Virus record (IMG/VR): IMGVR_UViG_3300010885_048194 | Span: 1 to 33,258 of that record | Length of the DNA: 33,258 nt | Source of the DNA: a virus | Strand: one strand, 5' to 3' | In this document: in pieces, positions 12,930-21,061 of the stretch | How the letters are laid out: each line of letters starts with the position of its first letter | How positions within the stretch are numbered: position 1 is the first letter of the stretch | Translations under genes and position numbers: made by a program | Notes under the pieces: model-generated | The model's database searches: none | The model's input: only the letters and a program-made list of their open reading frames with translations | Told to the model about the DNA's origin: nothing

Positions 12930-12938
12930 ATTTTTTCC

Positions 12939-12946
12939 TATAAATA
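12939..12946 (+). promoter_or_regulatory. Late-type promoter at the head of the baseplate operon
   Basis: An exact TATAAATA lies in the short gap between divergent gp48 and gp4. The predicted start (about 12952) coincides with the first base of the gp4 ATG, so the transcript would be leaderless. No ribosome-binding site is visible before gp4, which agrees. Confidence 0.5.
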
Positions 12947-12951
12947 TTTTT

Positions 12952-13392
12952 ATGTTGCATCAAGGCTTTTTCAAACCAAAGAATCCTCAGAAATATAAAG
13001 GTGACCCGACTACTATTATTTATAGATCTGGTTGGGAACTTAAATTTATGCTTTATGTAGACTCACATCCAGACATAATAGAATGGGGAAGTGAAGAATT
13101 CTTCATACCGTATAGATCTCCGATAGATGGTAAGATACATCGTTATTTTCCAGATTTTTATATAAAGAAAAAAGATAAAGATGGAAAAACACAAACATTG
13201 GTTGTAGAGATTAAACCACTTAAACAAACAATTGAACCACAAAGACAGAATAAAAAGACAAAAAGATATATCAATGAGGTTATGACTTGGGGAATAAATA
13301 GTTCTAAGTGGAAAGCTGCCAAGGATTTTTGCAAAGATCGTAATTGGCAGTTCCTTATCTTAACAGAAAAAGAGTTAAACATAAAATACTAA
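12952..13392 (+). CDS. 4: Head completion protein gp4 (nuclease-like fold)
   Basis: This 146-aa protein closely matches T4 gp4 (also called gp50, 150 aa): GFFKPKNPQKYKGDPTTIIY, then IIEWGSEE, IPYRSPIDGKIHRYFPDFY and VVEIKPLKQT. E29, D68 and E86-x-K88 have the spacing of a PD-(D/E)xK nuclease core. In T4 the protein finishes filled heads so that tails can join. I start at ATG 12952 because the family begins with this M-x-x-GFFKPKNP pattern; a longer in-frame reading from 12907 runs into gp48. It opens the rightward late operon and overlaps the next gene by TAATG. Confidence 0.88.
   Translation: MLHQGFFKPKNPQKYKGDPTTIIYRSGWELKFMLYVDSHPDIIEWGSEEFFIPYRSPIDGKIHRYFPDFYIKKKDKDGKTQTLVVEIKPLKQTIEPQRQNKKTKRYINEVMTWGINSSKWKAAKDFCKDRNWQFLILTEKELNIKY
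13017..13024 (-). promoter_or_regulatory. Possible late promoter for the leftward hub operon
   Basis: TATAAATA on the minus strand lies inside gp4, 88 bp upstream of the gp48 start. Transcription would begin near 13011, giving an 83-nt leader that includes the AGGA site of gp48. Being inside a gene in an AT-rich genome, it may be chance. Confidence 0.35.
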
Positions 13393-13982
13393 TGGCATAT
13401 ATTTTTCAGAAGTTATCAAAACAGGCAGGCAAGGCAAACATATCCCAGAAGGATGTGGCAGATGCCCGTGAATGGTTTAGAAATGAGGCTAGCAATATAA
13501 AAAGTGTTAACACAAACAGGTTGATGCAATCTGCTTTTGATAGTCCACAGATGAGTCCAGCGTCTATTGGCCAAATGTTTATGTTCTTTTATGATCCAAA
13601 AACAAAAGATTCTTTACCATATTATGATAGATTCCCTTTAATATTTCCAATTAATTTTTATAAGGATGGATTCCTAGGAATTAATCTACATTATATACCA
13701 CCTTATACGAGAGCCAAGCTTATGGATTCTCTATATTCTACTATAAATAATAAAAAGTATGATAGTACAACAAAACTTAGAATTAGTTATGAACTCTTAA
13801 ATGCGGCTGGAAGATTTAAAGAATTTAAACCGTGCATAAAAAGATATTTGTTTAGTCATGTTGTATCGAACTTTCAATATGTAAGTCCTGAAGATTGGGA
13901 TAAAGCAATTATGTTACCGACAGAAAGGTTTGTCGGTAAGTCAAAAGATAAAGTTTGGGCAGACTCAATGAGTAAGATCTAA
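13392..13982 (+). CDS. Conserved T4-like virion-associated protein, function uncertain
   Basis: This 196-aa protein starts MAYIFQKLSKQAGKANI and has a well-conserved-looking core, MFMFFYDPKTKDSLPYYDRF followed by PLIFPINFY and GINLHYIPPYTRAKLMDSLY. The C-terminal part contains PTERFVGKSKDKVWADS. I recall proteins of this type next to gp4 in T4-like phages of marine bacteria, with inconsistent annotation (including DNA end protector). I cannot confirm a gp2 relationship. The start is the ATG in TAATG with gp4; an upstream in-frame start at 13344 lies in gp4. Position suggests a head-completion or neck role. Confidence 0.7.
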   Translation: MAYIFQKLSKQAGKANISQKDVADAREWFRNEASNIKSVNTNRLMQSAFDSPQMSPASIGQMFMFFYDPKTKDSLPYYDRFPLIFPINFYKDGFLGINLHYIPPYTRAKLMDSLYSTINNKKYDSTTKLRISYELLNAAGRFKEFKPCIKRYLFSHVVSNFQYVSPEDWDKAIMLPTERFVGKSKDKVWADSMSKI

Positions 13983-14710
13983 TGTCATTTAATGTACAAA
14001 ATTTCGTATCAAGAGTAAACGAAGCTGGCGGATTAGTTCAGAATAACAAGTTTCAATTACTTGTTACACCGCCAGCTATTTTACAGTCATCAACTAATTA
14101 TAATGATGCTACAAAAACTAATATAACATCGGGCGCACGATCATTAGAATTTTTTTGTTCTAGTGCTGCCATTCCTGGTGTCAATTTAAATACACATGAA
14201 ATAAGAAGATATGGTTATGGTCCAATGGAAAAGAGACCATACTCTGTGTCATTTGCCGATGCAACATTTAATGTGTACTTTGATGCAAAAAGAAAAAACT
14301 ATGACTTTTTTCAGACATGGATCAGTAGCATCATGGATTATGATGTTAATAACAGTACAAACTCAAAGTTTTTATTAGAGTACAAGTCTGAATATAGATC
14401 AACAGTTGATCTATTTGTATATGATAACTCTGGTTTTATTGTTGCACACTATGTTATGGATGAAGCATTCCCTATTTCTATGGGTGATATACCTTTAAAC
14501 TGGGGCGATACAAATAGCGTAATAAAAATTCCTGTTACATTCACTTTCTTTACATGGAGAAATGAAGCTCTACAGAATAATGCTAGATTCGAACAAGTAT
14601 CATCTAGAGTACCTAATGTCTTTGGTGAAGTAGTAAAAAAAACCAATAGCAATAACACCGGTGGTAAAATGCCAGAAGTTGATGCTATGGGCAACGTTAC
14701 AGGATTTTAA
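13982..14710 (+). CDS. 54: gp54-like tail tube initiator protein
   Basis: This 242-aa protein (T4 gp54: 320 aa) has the tail-tube-like pattern shared by gp19, gp48 and gp54: NNKFQLLVTPPAIL near the start, LEFFCSSAAIPGVNLNTHEI, a PYSVSFADATFNVYFD core, and a closing NSVIKIPVTFTFFTWRNEAL strand pair. gp54 forms the first ring on which the tail tube polymerises. A disordered C-terminus (about 215-242) ends in PEVDAMGNVTGF, the motif found twice in the tape-measure-like protein. It overlaps the previous gene by TAATG. It could instead be a tube paralogue; gp54 fits the baseplate context best. Confidence 0.68.
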   Translation: MSFNVQNFVSRVNEAGGLVQNNKFQLLVTPPAILQSSTNYNDATKTNITSGARSLEFFCSSAAIPGVNLNTHEIRRYGYGPMEKRPYSVSFADATFNVYFDAKRKNYDFFQTWISSIMDYDVNNSTNSKFLLEYKSEYRSTVDLFVYDNSGFIVAHYVMDEAFPISMGDIPLNWGDTNSVIKIPVTFTFFTWRNEALQNNARFEQVSSRVPNVFGEVVKKTNSNNTGGKMPEVDAMGNVTGF

Positions 14711-14713
14711 TTT

Positions 14714-15601
14714 ATGGAAACGTATTTTACAAAATTCCCAAATACAGTGTATAATGATACATCTTGCACTGATATAACAAAGCGTGTAACTCTTTCTCAA
14801 AAAATTTTGAGAAGAAAAAACCTATTTTATCTCTATGAAATAGAAAATGGTTTAAGACCAGATCAAGTTTCAGAATTTTATTATGATGATCCAGCATATG
14901 AATGGCTAATATATCTTCAGAATGAAATAGTTGATCCATATTACGGATGGTATATTTCAGAAGATGATTTTAATAAGTTGATTATACAAAAATATGGATC
15001 TTATGAAAACTCTTTAAAGAAAACAAAGTATTATGAATTAGATTCGTATGGAGATTTGCCAGAAATAACACCAACATATTATGAAAATAACTTACCATAT
15101 GTTTTAAAAAAGTATTATTCTCCTGAATTTGCATCTACATCAGAACCAATCTCTTATAAAATTAGAGAAGAAGAATGGATACTTAATACAAATAAAATAG
15201 TTAAATTAAATTTAGGTTCATTTGTATCATCAAATGTTAATGGAAACTCTTTTACTGCTGGTGAATTAATAAACATAAAACAAAACTATTCATTATCTGA
15301 AATATCTGCAAATGCAGAAGTAGTTGTTGCTAATAGTACAACTGTTACAATAAAAAATATTGAAGGAGCAATCTCAAATAACTATTATGTTGTTCAATCT
15401 TCATCAAATACTATTGCTCAAGTATCAAATAGTCAACTATTGGTTCAAAATATACCTAACAATGAAACAATTTATTGGGTACCAGTCAGTTATTATGAAT
15501 ATGAAAGAAGAAAAAATGAGAAAAATAAGGCTATTAGGTTGCTTGATCAAAACTTTGCACTAGAAGCTGCAGAAACACTAAGAGTAAAGTTGTTGGATTA
15601 A
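14714..15601 (+). CDS. 53: Baseplate wedge protein gp53, with an inserted beta module
   Basis: This 295-aa protein (T4 gp53: 196 aa) shows the family features YFTKFPNTVY near the start, then GLRPDQVSEFYYDDPAYEWLI and DPYYGWYISEDDF. The C-terminal piece WVPVSYYEYERRKNEKNKAI is also typical. Gp53 is a LysM-like wedge protein that holds neighbouring wedges together. Residues about 168-250 (NGNSFTAGELINI... NAEVVVANSTTVTIKN) have no counterpart in T4 and look like a small beta module also seen in gp7, gp8 and the larger proteins downstream. The insert explains the extra length. Confidence 0.87.
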   Translation: METYFTKFPNTVYNDTSCTDITKRVTLSQKILRRKNLFYLYEIENGLRPDQVSEFYYDDPAYEWLIYLQNEIVDPYYGWYISEDDFNKLIIQKYGSYENSLKKTKYYELDSYGDLPEITPTYYENNLPYVLKKYYSPEFASTSEPISYKIREEEWILNTNKIVKLNLGSFVSSNVNGNSFTAGELINIKQNYSLSEISANAEVVVANSTTVTIKNIEGAISNNYYVVQSSSNTIAQVSNSQLLVQNIPNNETIYWVPVSYYEYERRKNEKNKAIRLLDQNFALEAAETLRVKLLD

Positions 15602-15605
15602 TATC

Positions 15606-16844
15606 ATGGGTATGCCAACTCCTGGTGAAGTTACTATAAGACAATTATCAGTGAATGGTACAGACCTGGGTCCGTATGTTCATGAGATGTCTATCTATGA
15701 AAGCATCTTTACACCGTTTAGGGCAGCTGAAATTACAATCGTTGATACGAATAATGTAATGAAGGGTCTTGAAATAAAAGGTAATGAAGATGTAGAGCTT
15801 AGTTTTGAAGCTGCTGGACAGATTTATACAGCAAAATTTAAAGTACTATCACCAGAAAATGGCAATTCATCTAATAACATGAGAATGCAGGGTCTTAAAT
15901 TAAATTTAGTTAGTGAAATATTCTTAAAGAATAAAACAACAACAATACAAAAATCTTTTAAAAATACAACTGGTACAGATGCTGTCAAAAAGATATTTGA
16001 TGAGTTAGGTGTTAAAGGAAGCTTAGAGGTATCTGATAGTAAAGGGTTTATTGGAGAAAATGAACCTTATATTTCATCAAACCAAACACCATTTGATGCT
16101 ATACACAACATAAGAACAAGATTAACTTCTGACAAGTATAAAACTGGAGCATATTGTTTCTTTGAAGATAAAGAGGGAAACTATATTTTTAAACAATTAG
16201 AAGAACTATTTGATACTATGTCACCACAAGCAGAATTTACACATAAATCAACGCAAGGTTCAAACATAAAGGATATGGAAGGCCAGAGTTATAACATAAT
16301 TGGTTTCCAAGAAAAAACCTCATTTAGTCCAGGTGGTAGATTTGATATTGGTGATGTTATGAATTCTAGAAAGTCTGCGCAGGTTAGTACGTATAGTACA
16401 TCTGAATCAAAGTTTAATAAAGGACAAATTAAAGATCCCGCCGAAGGAAAGAAGGGCGGCGAATATAAAGTTAATGATAACTATGGTAGCAGTGGTAAAC
16501 CAAGATCTACAACTATTATTCCACATGATAAAAGACTTGAAAAGAATTCTGTTCAAGCTGAAAAAAGCGCTGAAGAACAAAGATTTATTCAAGAAGTTAA
16601 GAATGGTCCACAGTGCACAATACAAGTTTTAATTGACTCTGGAATAAAATGCACAGTTGGAAAAGGTGTAAAGGCAGATATTTCACAACCTATAGGTGAC
16701 ATGACAACACCTCAAAGCGGTAATCCAGTTGGTGGAGATATGTTAGTAGTAAATTTAAGACACCATATTAAAATGTATGAGTCTAGACCTAAAGCTACAA
16801 CTATATTAGAACTAGCCAAAGGTGGATATAATAAAGGAACATAA
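15606..16844 (+). CDS. 27: Baseplate hub protein gp27
   Basis: This 412-aa protein (T4 gp27: 391 aa) starts with PTPGEVTIRQLSVNG and YVHEMSIYESIFTPFRAAEI, typical for the first tube-like domain of gp27. The second half contains the DAIHNIRTRLTSDKYK region. A Lys/Ser-rich stretch (about 265-325) is probably exposed. Gp27 forms the trimeric hub that joins the tail tube to the gp5 spike. ATG 15606 and 15612 are both possible starts. Next gene 3 nt downstream, gp5-like, is its direct structural partner. Confidence 0.86.
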   Translation: MGMPTPGEVTIRQLSVNGTDLGPYVHEMSIYESIFTPFRAAEITIVDTNNVMKGLEIKGNEDVELSFEAAGQIYTAKFKVLSPENGNSSNNMRMQGLKLNLVSEIFLKNKTTTIQKSFKNTTGTDAVKKIFDELGVKGSLEVSDSKGFIGENEPYISSNQTPFDAIHNIRTRLTSDKYKTGAYCFFEDKEGNYIFKQLEELFDTMSPQAEFTHKSTQGSNIKDMEGQSYNIIGFQEKTSFSPGGRFDIGDVMNSRKSAQVSTYSTSESKFNKGQIKDPAEGKKGGEYKVNDNYGSSGKPRSTTIIPHDKRLEKNSVQAEKSAEEQRFIQEVKNGPQCTIQVLIDSGIKCTVGKGVKADISQPIGDMTTPQSGNPVGGDMLVVNLRHHIKMYESRPKATTILELAKGGYNKGT

Positions 16845-16847
16845 TAT

Positions 16848-17831
16848 ATGAATTTCTTTTGGGCAGAAATAGTTGATGTTGAAAATGATGATGAAAAAGC
16901 AGGCCGCGCAAAGATTAGAATTATGGGAGACCAGACCGAATTAAAGGATGGTGAACTCAGATATGCTCGTCCTTTATTTCCAGTAACTTGTGCTTCTAAA
17001 GATGGTGCTGGTGCAACACCTGGTTATCAAAAAGGCACAAGAGTATTAGGAATGTTTATCGATAATGATAAACAAATTCCATACATATTATCAACAGCAC
17101 CTGGTGCCGGTAAACATGGAAGTCTTAGTCAAGAAGGAAGAGATATTCCTGGGGGAATATCAAAAGATCCTGGAAAATTTAATATTAAAACAGAAGATTT
17201 AAGATATATTGTATCTGCTACAGGTGAAAGAAAACTTGACACAAAAGGTATAACACAGTTTGCAAAAAAAGAAGCTAATGGACCTTCTAAATTTGGTGAT
17301 CTTAAAACTCTTGGCAGCAAAATACCAACTGGTTCAAATGCTATAGATCAGATTAAAAAGATAGATCCATCAAATGCTGCTGGTGCTTTAGGTGCTGGAG
17401 CTCTTACTATGATGAAGAGTTTACAAAATTCTCCTGCTGGAAAAGCACTTAACATGGTTGGCGCTGCTGCATTCAAGCAAGTTTTAAGTCAGATATCACA
17501 GAATAAAAAAGAAGATAATAGTAACAATTTATTATTACAACTAATAACATTATTAGAATTAGTAAATCAAGTTATAAAAACAATTGATTTTATAAAACCA
17601 ATAGATGGTTCTACATATAGATCAAACTCGAGTACTATTATAAAATCTACAGCTAATTTAAAAAATCAAATATTGTATAATAGCGAATGTACGAGAATAG
17701 CAGATCTTGGCGATAAGATAGCAGATACAGGATCTGCTAAATTAGTTCAGCATGTAACAATAATTAAGAATGATTCAATAAAATTAAGAGAAACTATATC
17801 TGCCCAAATTCAAAGTTTAAAGAAGGTATAA
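16848..17831 (+). CDS. 5: gp5 N-terminal OB-fold spike protein, without lysozyme domain
   Basis: This 327-aa protein begins FFWAEIVDVENDDEKAGRAK and continues with RPLFPVTCASK and RVLGMFIDNDKQIPYILS. That is the OB-fold by which gp5 binds gp27. T4 gp5 (575 aa) continues with a lysozyme and then a beta-helix. Here the rest (120-327) is Ala/Gly- and Lys-rich, then helical (LLLQLITLLELVNQVIK near 230), with no lysozyme motif. The needle is a separate gene directly downstream. AAGGAA precedes the ATG. Confidence 0.82.
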   Translation: MNFFWAEIVDVENDDEKAGRAKIRIMGDQTELKDGELRYARPLFPVTCASKDGAGATPGYQKGTRVLGMFIDNDKQIPYILSTAPGAGKHGSLSQEGRDIPGGISKDPGKFNIKTEDLRYIVSATGERKLDTKGITQFAKKEANGPSKFGDLKTLGSKIPTGSNAIDQIKKIDPSNAAGALGAGALTMMKSLQNSPAGKALNMVGAAAFKQVLSQISQNKKEDNSNNLLLQLITLLELVNQVIKTIDFIKPIDGSTYRSNSSTIIKSTANLKNQILYNSECTRIADLGDKIADTGSAKLVQHVTIIKNDSIKLRETISAQIQSLKKV

Positions 17832-17832
17832 T

Positions 17833-18360
17833 ATGACTATTCAAAGAGATGATGAAAGATTACCAGAAACAACTTTCAACGCAAAATATTCTAAAGTAAA
17901 TGTGCAAGAATCTCCAGGTGGTATTAGAACTACTATGGATGATACTGATGGTGCAAAGAGATATAGAGTTGAACATCCATCTGGCACGTATACAGAGATA
18001 TCTGATGATGGAAAATATGTATCTGTATGTGTTGCTAACAAGCAAGATTACTTGAAGGGTGGATTAACTCTTACCATTCAGGAAAATGGCGATATAAAAA
18101 TAGGTGGACACGCACGATTGGCCGTTGGTTCTGGCGCACATGTTGAAATCGGTGGTGATGCATCTATTGCAGTCGGCGGTGATGCTCTTGTTCATGCTCA
18201 TGGAAATCTTAAGATGGCAGGTGGTGATGTTTATATTGGTTCACGTGGAAATATGGATCTAAATTGTTCAGGAGATTTTAATCTTCTTGTGGGCGGCTCA
18301 ACGAATATTGGTTCAGATGGCAATATGAAAGCAACGGCACCAAGGATTGATCTAAACTAA
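17833..18360 (+). CDS. gp5 C-terminal beta-helix needle, separately encoded
   Basis: This is a 175-aa spike protein. Residues about 45-95 form the lead-in beta strands (YRVEHPSGTYTEISDDGKYV). From about 85 onward run G-rich strand repeats (GDIKIGGHARLAVGSGAHVEI, then GGDASIAVGGDALVHAHGN and GGDVYIGSRGN) typical of the triple-stranded beta-helix of T4 gp5C. It should trimerise into the membrane-piercing needle below the hub. It follows the OB-fold gene by one base and precedes the PAAR tip, so order matches spike assembly. Confidence 0.88.
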   Translation: MTIQRDDERLPETTFNAKYSKVNVQESPGGIRTTMDDTDGAKRYRVEHPSGTYTEISDDGKYVSVCVANKQDYLKGGLTLTIQENGDIKIGGHARLAVGSGAHVEIGGDASIAVGGDALVHAHGNLKMAGGDVYIGSRGNMDLNCSGDFNLLVGGSTNIGSDGNMKATAPRIDLN

Positions 18361-18557
18361 TGGCACATCTATTCGTCATACTAAAAGATGGTATTCTCTA
18401 TGAATACGATAAATATGAAGATATACCTGATTCATTTGATAATGTTATAAAGTTTATGCCAGAGATTCCAGATGGTCCTCACACACATGAACAGCACGAT
18501 GAGATTGATACGTGGAATTATAAACTACAAGAATTAATGAAAAGAGAAACAAAATAA
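18360..18557 (+). CDS. Small conserved-looking baseplate-operon protein, 65 aa
   Basis: The protein reads MAHLFVILKDGILYEYDKYED at the start and has an acidic, His-containing middle (PEIPDGPHTHEQHDEIDTW). It overlaps both neighbours by single bases (TAATG on each side). Its position between needle and PAAR tip suggests a small spike-assembly or chaperone-like role; I do not recognise a named family. No membrane segment is present. Confidence 0.68.
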   Translation: MAHLFVILKDGILYEYDKYEDIPDSFDNVIKFMPEIPDGPHTHEQHDEIDTWNYKLQELMKRETK

Positions 18558-18844
18558 TGCCAGCAGTAACAAGACAAGGTGATGCAGATGTTGCGCACTG
18601 CTCTGGGATGACAAGAAGTGGTTGTTCTGGAGATGTATTTGTTAATGGCATTGGCGTAAGTAGACAAGGTGATAATAACACTGTGCATTTATTGCCAGGT
18701 GACCCATGCCCTCCTCATTCTGCTCCTATAACAACAGGTTCTGGAAAAGTATTTATTAATGGAAAGGGTTGTGGTAGAGTTGGTGATGCAATTTCTGGTT
18801 GTACATCCGTTGCAGCCGGCTCAGGAAACGTATTTGCAGGATAA
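18557..18844 (+). CDS. 5.4: PAAR-type spike tip protein (gp5.4-like)
   Basis: This 95-aa protein has the PAAR layout: two G-rich halves, each with VFVNG or VFING turns and a GxGxxRxGD-type ending (IGVSRQGD, KGCGRVGD). Metal ligands are suggested by HC near residue 14, H in NNTVHLL and H in PCPPHS. PAAR proteins cap phage and T6SS spikes with a sharp metal-bound cone; in T4 this is gp5.4. It contains several cysteines, as in metal-binding members of the family. Confidence 0.9.
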   Translation: MPAVTRQGDADVAHCSGMTRSGCSGDVFVNGIGVSRQGDNNTVHLLPGDPCPPHSAPITTGSGKVFINGKGCGRVGDAISGCTSVAAGSGNVFAG

Positions 18845-18848
18845 TTAA

Positions 18849-19268
18849 ATGGCTCGTTCAGATAGATATACCGGTTTAACAGATAAACCAATATATTATG
18901 CAGATTTTACTAATAATCTGGATTTAAATAGTTTAACTGGTTATCTTGCAAAAACAACAAATGAAAACGCTGTAAAAAATTCAATTAAAAATCTTATCCT
19001 AACCGGTAATGGTGAAAGATTTTTTGATTCAACTATTGGATCAAAAATTGCAACACTATTATTTGATCCAATTGATCCAGTTACTACAGAATCAGTAAGA
19101 ATTACTATACAAGAAGCATTAGATAACCATGAGCCTAGAGCTAAGATTGTTGATTTGGTTGTGCAACCGGACGCCAATAACAATGCATACCTTGTAAAGA
19201 TTGTATTTAAAATCATAAATATACCAGAAGAAATAACATTAGATCTAATTTTAAATAGAGTAAGATAA
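18849..19268 (+). CDS. 25: Baseplate wedge protein gp25
   Basis: This 139-aa protein (T4: 132 aa) has the gp25/TssE features: a central NLILTGNGERFFDSTIGSKI segment, an ITIQEALDNHEPR segment with the E-P-R motif, and the closing YLVKIVFKI strand. Gp25 starts sheath assembly and joins the wedge core to gp6 and gp53. It overlaps gp6 by TAATG, matching their direct contact in the baseplate. Confidence 0.93.
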   Translation: MARSDRYTGLTDKPIYYADFTNNLDLNSLTGYLAKTTNENAVKNSIKNLILTGNGERFFDSTIGSKIATLLFDPIDPVTTESVRITIQEALDNHEPRAKIVDLVVQPDANNNAYLVKIVFKIINIPEEITLDLILNRVR

Positions 19269-21061
19269 TGGCAAATAGTTCATTAAACCTAGTAGGTTTA
19301 GATTTCACAACACTAAAAAATGACTTTAAAAACTTTTTAAGATCACAAGAAGTTTTTAAAGATTATGATTTTGAAGGTTCAAATATCTCGGTGTTAATGG
19401 ACTTAATGGCTTATAACACTTATAAGAATGCATTCTATTTAAACATGGCTGTATCTGAAGCTTTCTTAGATTCATCACAGTTAGAAGCTTCTGTTCTTTC
19501 ACATGCTAAAGAACTTAATTATGTTCCAAGATCTGCTAGATCATCTAGATGTAAAATACGTGTTGACTTCCAGGCTTCTGGAGATACACAACCATATCTG
19601 ATAGAAAAAGGATCTTCATTTACATCAGTTATTAAAAATACTTCTTATATTTTTACAGTGCCAGAAAGTACTATCTTATCTTCTGCTAACACTTCATACA
19701 GTTTTGAAACATATGTGTATGAGGGTATATATTTAAAAGAATCATTTATTGTAGATTATAATCAGGAAATTCAGAGATTTGTTGCTACAAATAAAAATAT
19801 AGATACTGAAAGTTTGACTGTTACTGTATATGAAGATGGATCTGATATTGGTGAAAGTTATTCATTAGCATCATCGCTATTGGGTTTAACAAATACTTCA
19901 AAGGTTTTCTTTTTACAAGCAAGCGATTTAGGAAACTATGAAGTTATTTTTGGTGATGGAATTATCGGTAAAAAACCAAAAGACAGATCTACTATAATAA
20001 TAGACTATAGAATTTCAAATGGTTCTGGTGCAAATGGTGCAAAAGAATTTAGTATAAACTTTGATCCTACATCTGGTGATTTTTTAGAAACTCCTGAAGT
20101 TACAGTTTTAGAAGAGTCAATTGGTGGTCTTGAAAAAGAATCCTTAAACTCTGTCAAGTACTATGCTCCAAGACATTTTCAGATACAAGAAAGAGCTATT
20201 ACACCATCTGACTATGAAATTATTTTAAAAACACAGTTTCCTGAAATTAATACTATTTCAGTTTATGGTGGTGAAGAGATAAATCCACCAAGATTTGGTA
20301 AAGTCTTTATAGCTATTGACGTATCTGATGTTGATGGTATACCAGAAAATAGAAAAAATGAATATTATTCTTTCATAAAAAGAAGATCGCCGCTATCAAT
20401 TGATCCTATCATAGTTGAACCTATATTTACATATATTGCAGTAACAAGTAAAGTTAGATATAATGTTAATATATCTAAAGCTACACCAGAAAGATTAAAA
20501 TCTCTTGTAACAAAATCTATCAATGATTATAATACTGAATATTTAAATGATTTTAATTCAACTTTAAGATATAGTAAGTTTAATTATTCTATAGATTCTT
20601 CAGATAACAGTATAGTTAGCAATCTAACAGAGTTACAGATTTATAAAAAAATAAAACCAACTATCGGTATTGGTCAAAACTTTGATATAAATTTCAACGT
20701 TCCTTTAATTAATGATCTTCCAGAACTTTTAGAACAACATAATGCAAATGATAGACATACTATAGGTAGTTCTCTTTTTGTGTATAATGGTTTAGATTGT
20801 TTAATAGAAGATAATGGTGATGGTATTCTTAGAATTGTACAACCAATAGGCAATTTACATAAAAAGGTAATAGACATTGGTACTGTAGATTATGATAAAG
20901 GTGTCATTAAGTTGGTTAATTTAAAAATTGATTCATATGAAGGAAATGAAATAAAGATTTATGCTAAACCAAGAGATAATGATATTACTGTTGGAAAAAA
21001 TACTATATTAACAATAGAACCATCTGAAATTAAAATTATTGTTGAGTCGGTTAGAGTATAA
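19268..21061 (+). CDS. 6: Baseplate wedge protein gp6
   Basis: This 597-aa protein (T4: 660 aa) starts with the gp6/gpJ pattern FKNFLRSQEVFKDYDFEGSN and MDLMAYNTYKNAFYLNMAVSE, then FLDSSQLEASVLSHAKELNY. Further on come FGDGIIGKKPKDRS (about 230) and an ITPSDYEIILKTQFPEINTI region (about 315). Gp6 forms the continuous ring that clasps wedges together and drives the baseplate switch. Gene order gp25-gp6-gp7-gp8 without gaps is the conserved wedge cluster. Confidence 0.92.
   Translation: MANSSLNLVGLDFTTLKNDFKNFLRSQEVFKDYDFEGSNISVLMDLMAYNTYKNAFYLNMAVSEAFLDSSQLEASVLSHAKELNYVPRSARSSRCKIRVDFQASGDTQPYLIEKGSSFTSVIKNTSYIFTVPESTILSSANTSYSFETYVYEGIYLKESFIVDYNQEIQRFVATNKNIDTESLTVTVYEDGSDIGESYSLASSLLGLTNTSKVFFLQASDLGNYEVIFGDGIIGKKPKDRSTIIIDYRISNGSGANGAKEFSINFDPTSGDFLETPEVTVLEESIGGLEKESLNSVKYYAPRHFQIQERAITPSDYEIILKTQFPEINTISVYGGEEINPPRFGKVFIAIDVSDVDGIPENRKNEYYSFIKRRSPLSIDPIIVEPIFTYIAVTSKVRYNVNISKATPERLKSLVTKSINDYNTEYLNDFNSTLRYSKFNYSIDSSDNSIVSNLTELQIYKKIKPTIGIGQNFDINFNVPLINDLPELLEQHNANDRHTIGSSLFVYNGLDCLIEDNGDGILRIVQPIGNLHKKVIDIGTVDYDKGVIKLVNLKIDSYEGNEIKIYAKPRDNDITVGKNTILTIEPSEIKIIVESVRV

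Noticed and set aside
13742-13749. TATAAATA inside the gene at 13392-13982
   Set aside because: It lies in coding sequence with no transcription unit starting nearby. Such octamers are expected by chance in AT-rich DNA; the same holds for 25349-25356 in gp8.
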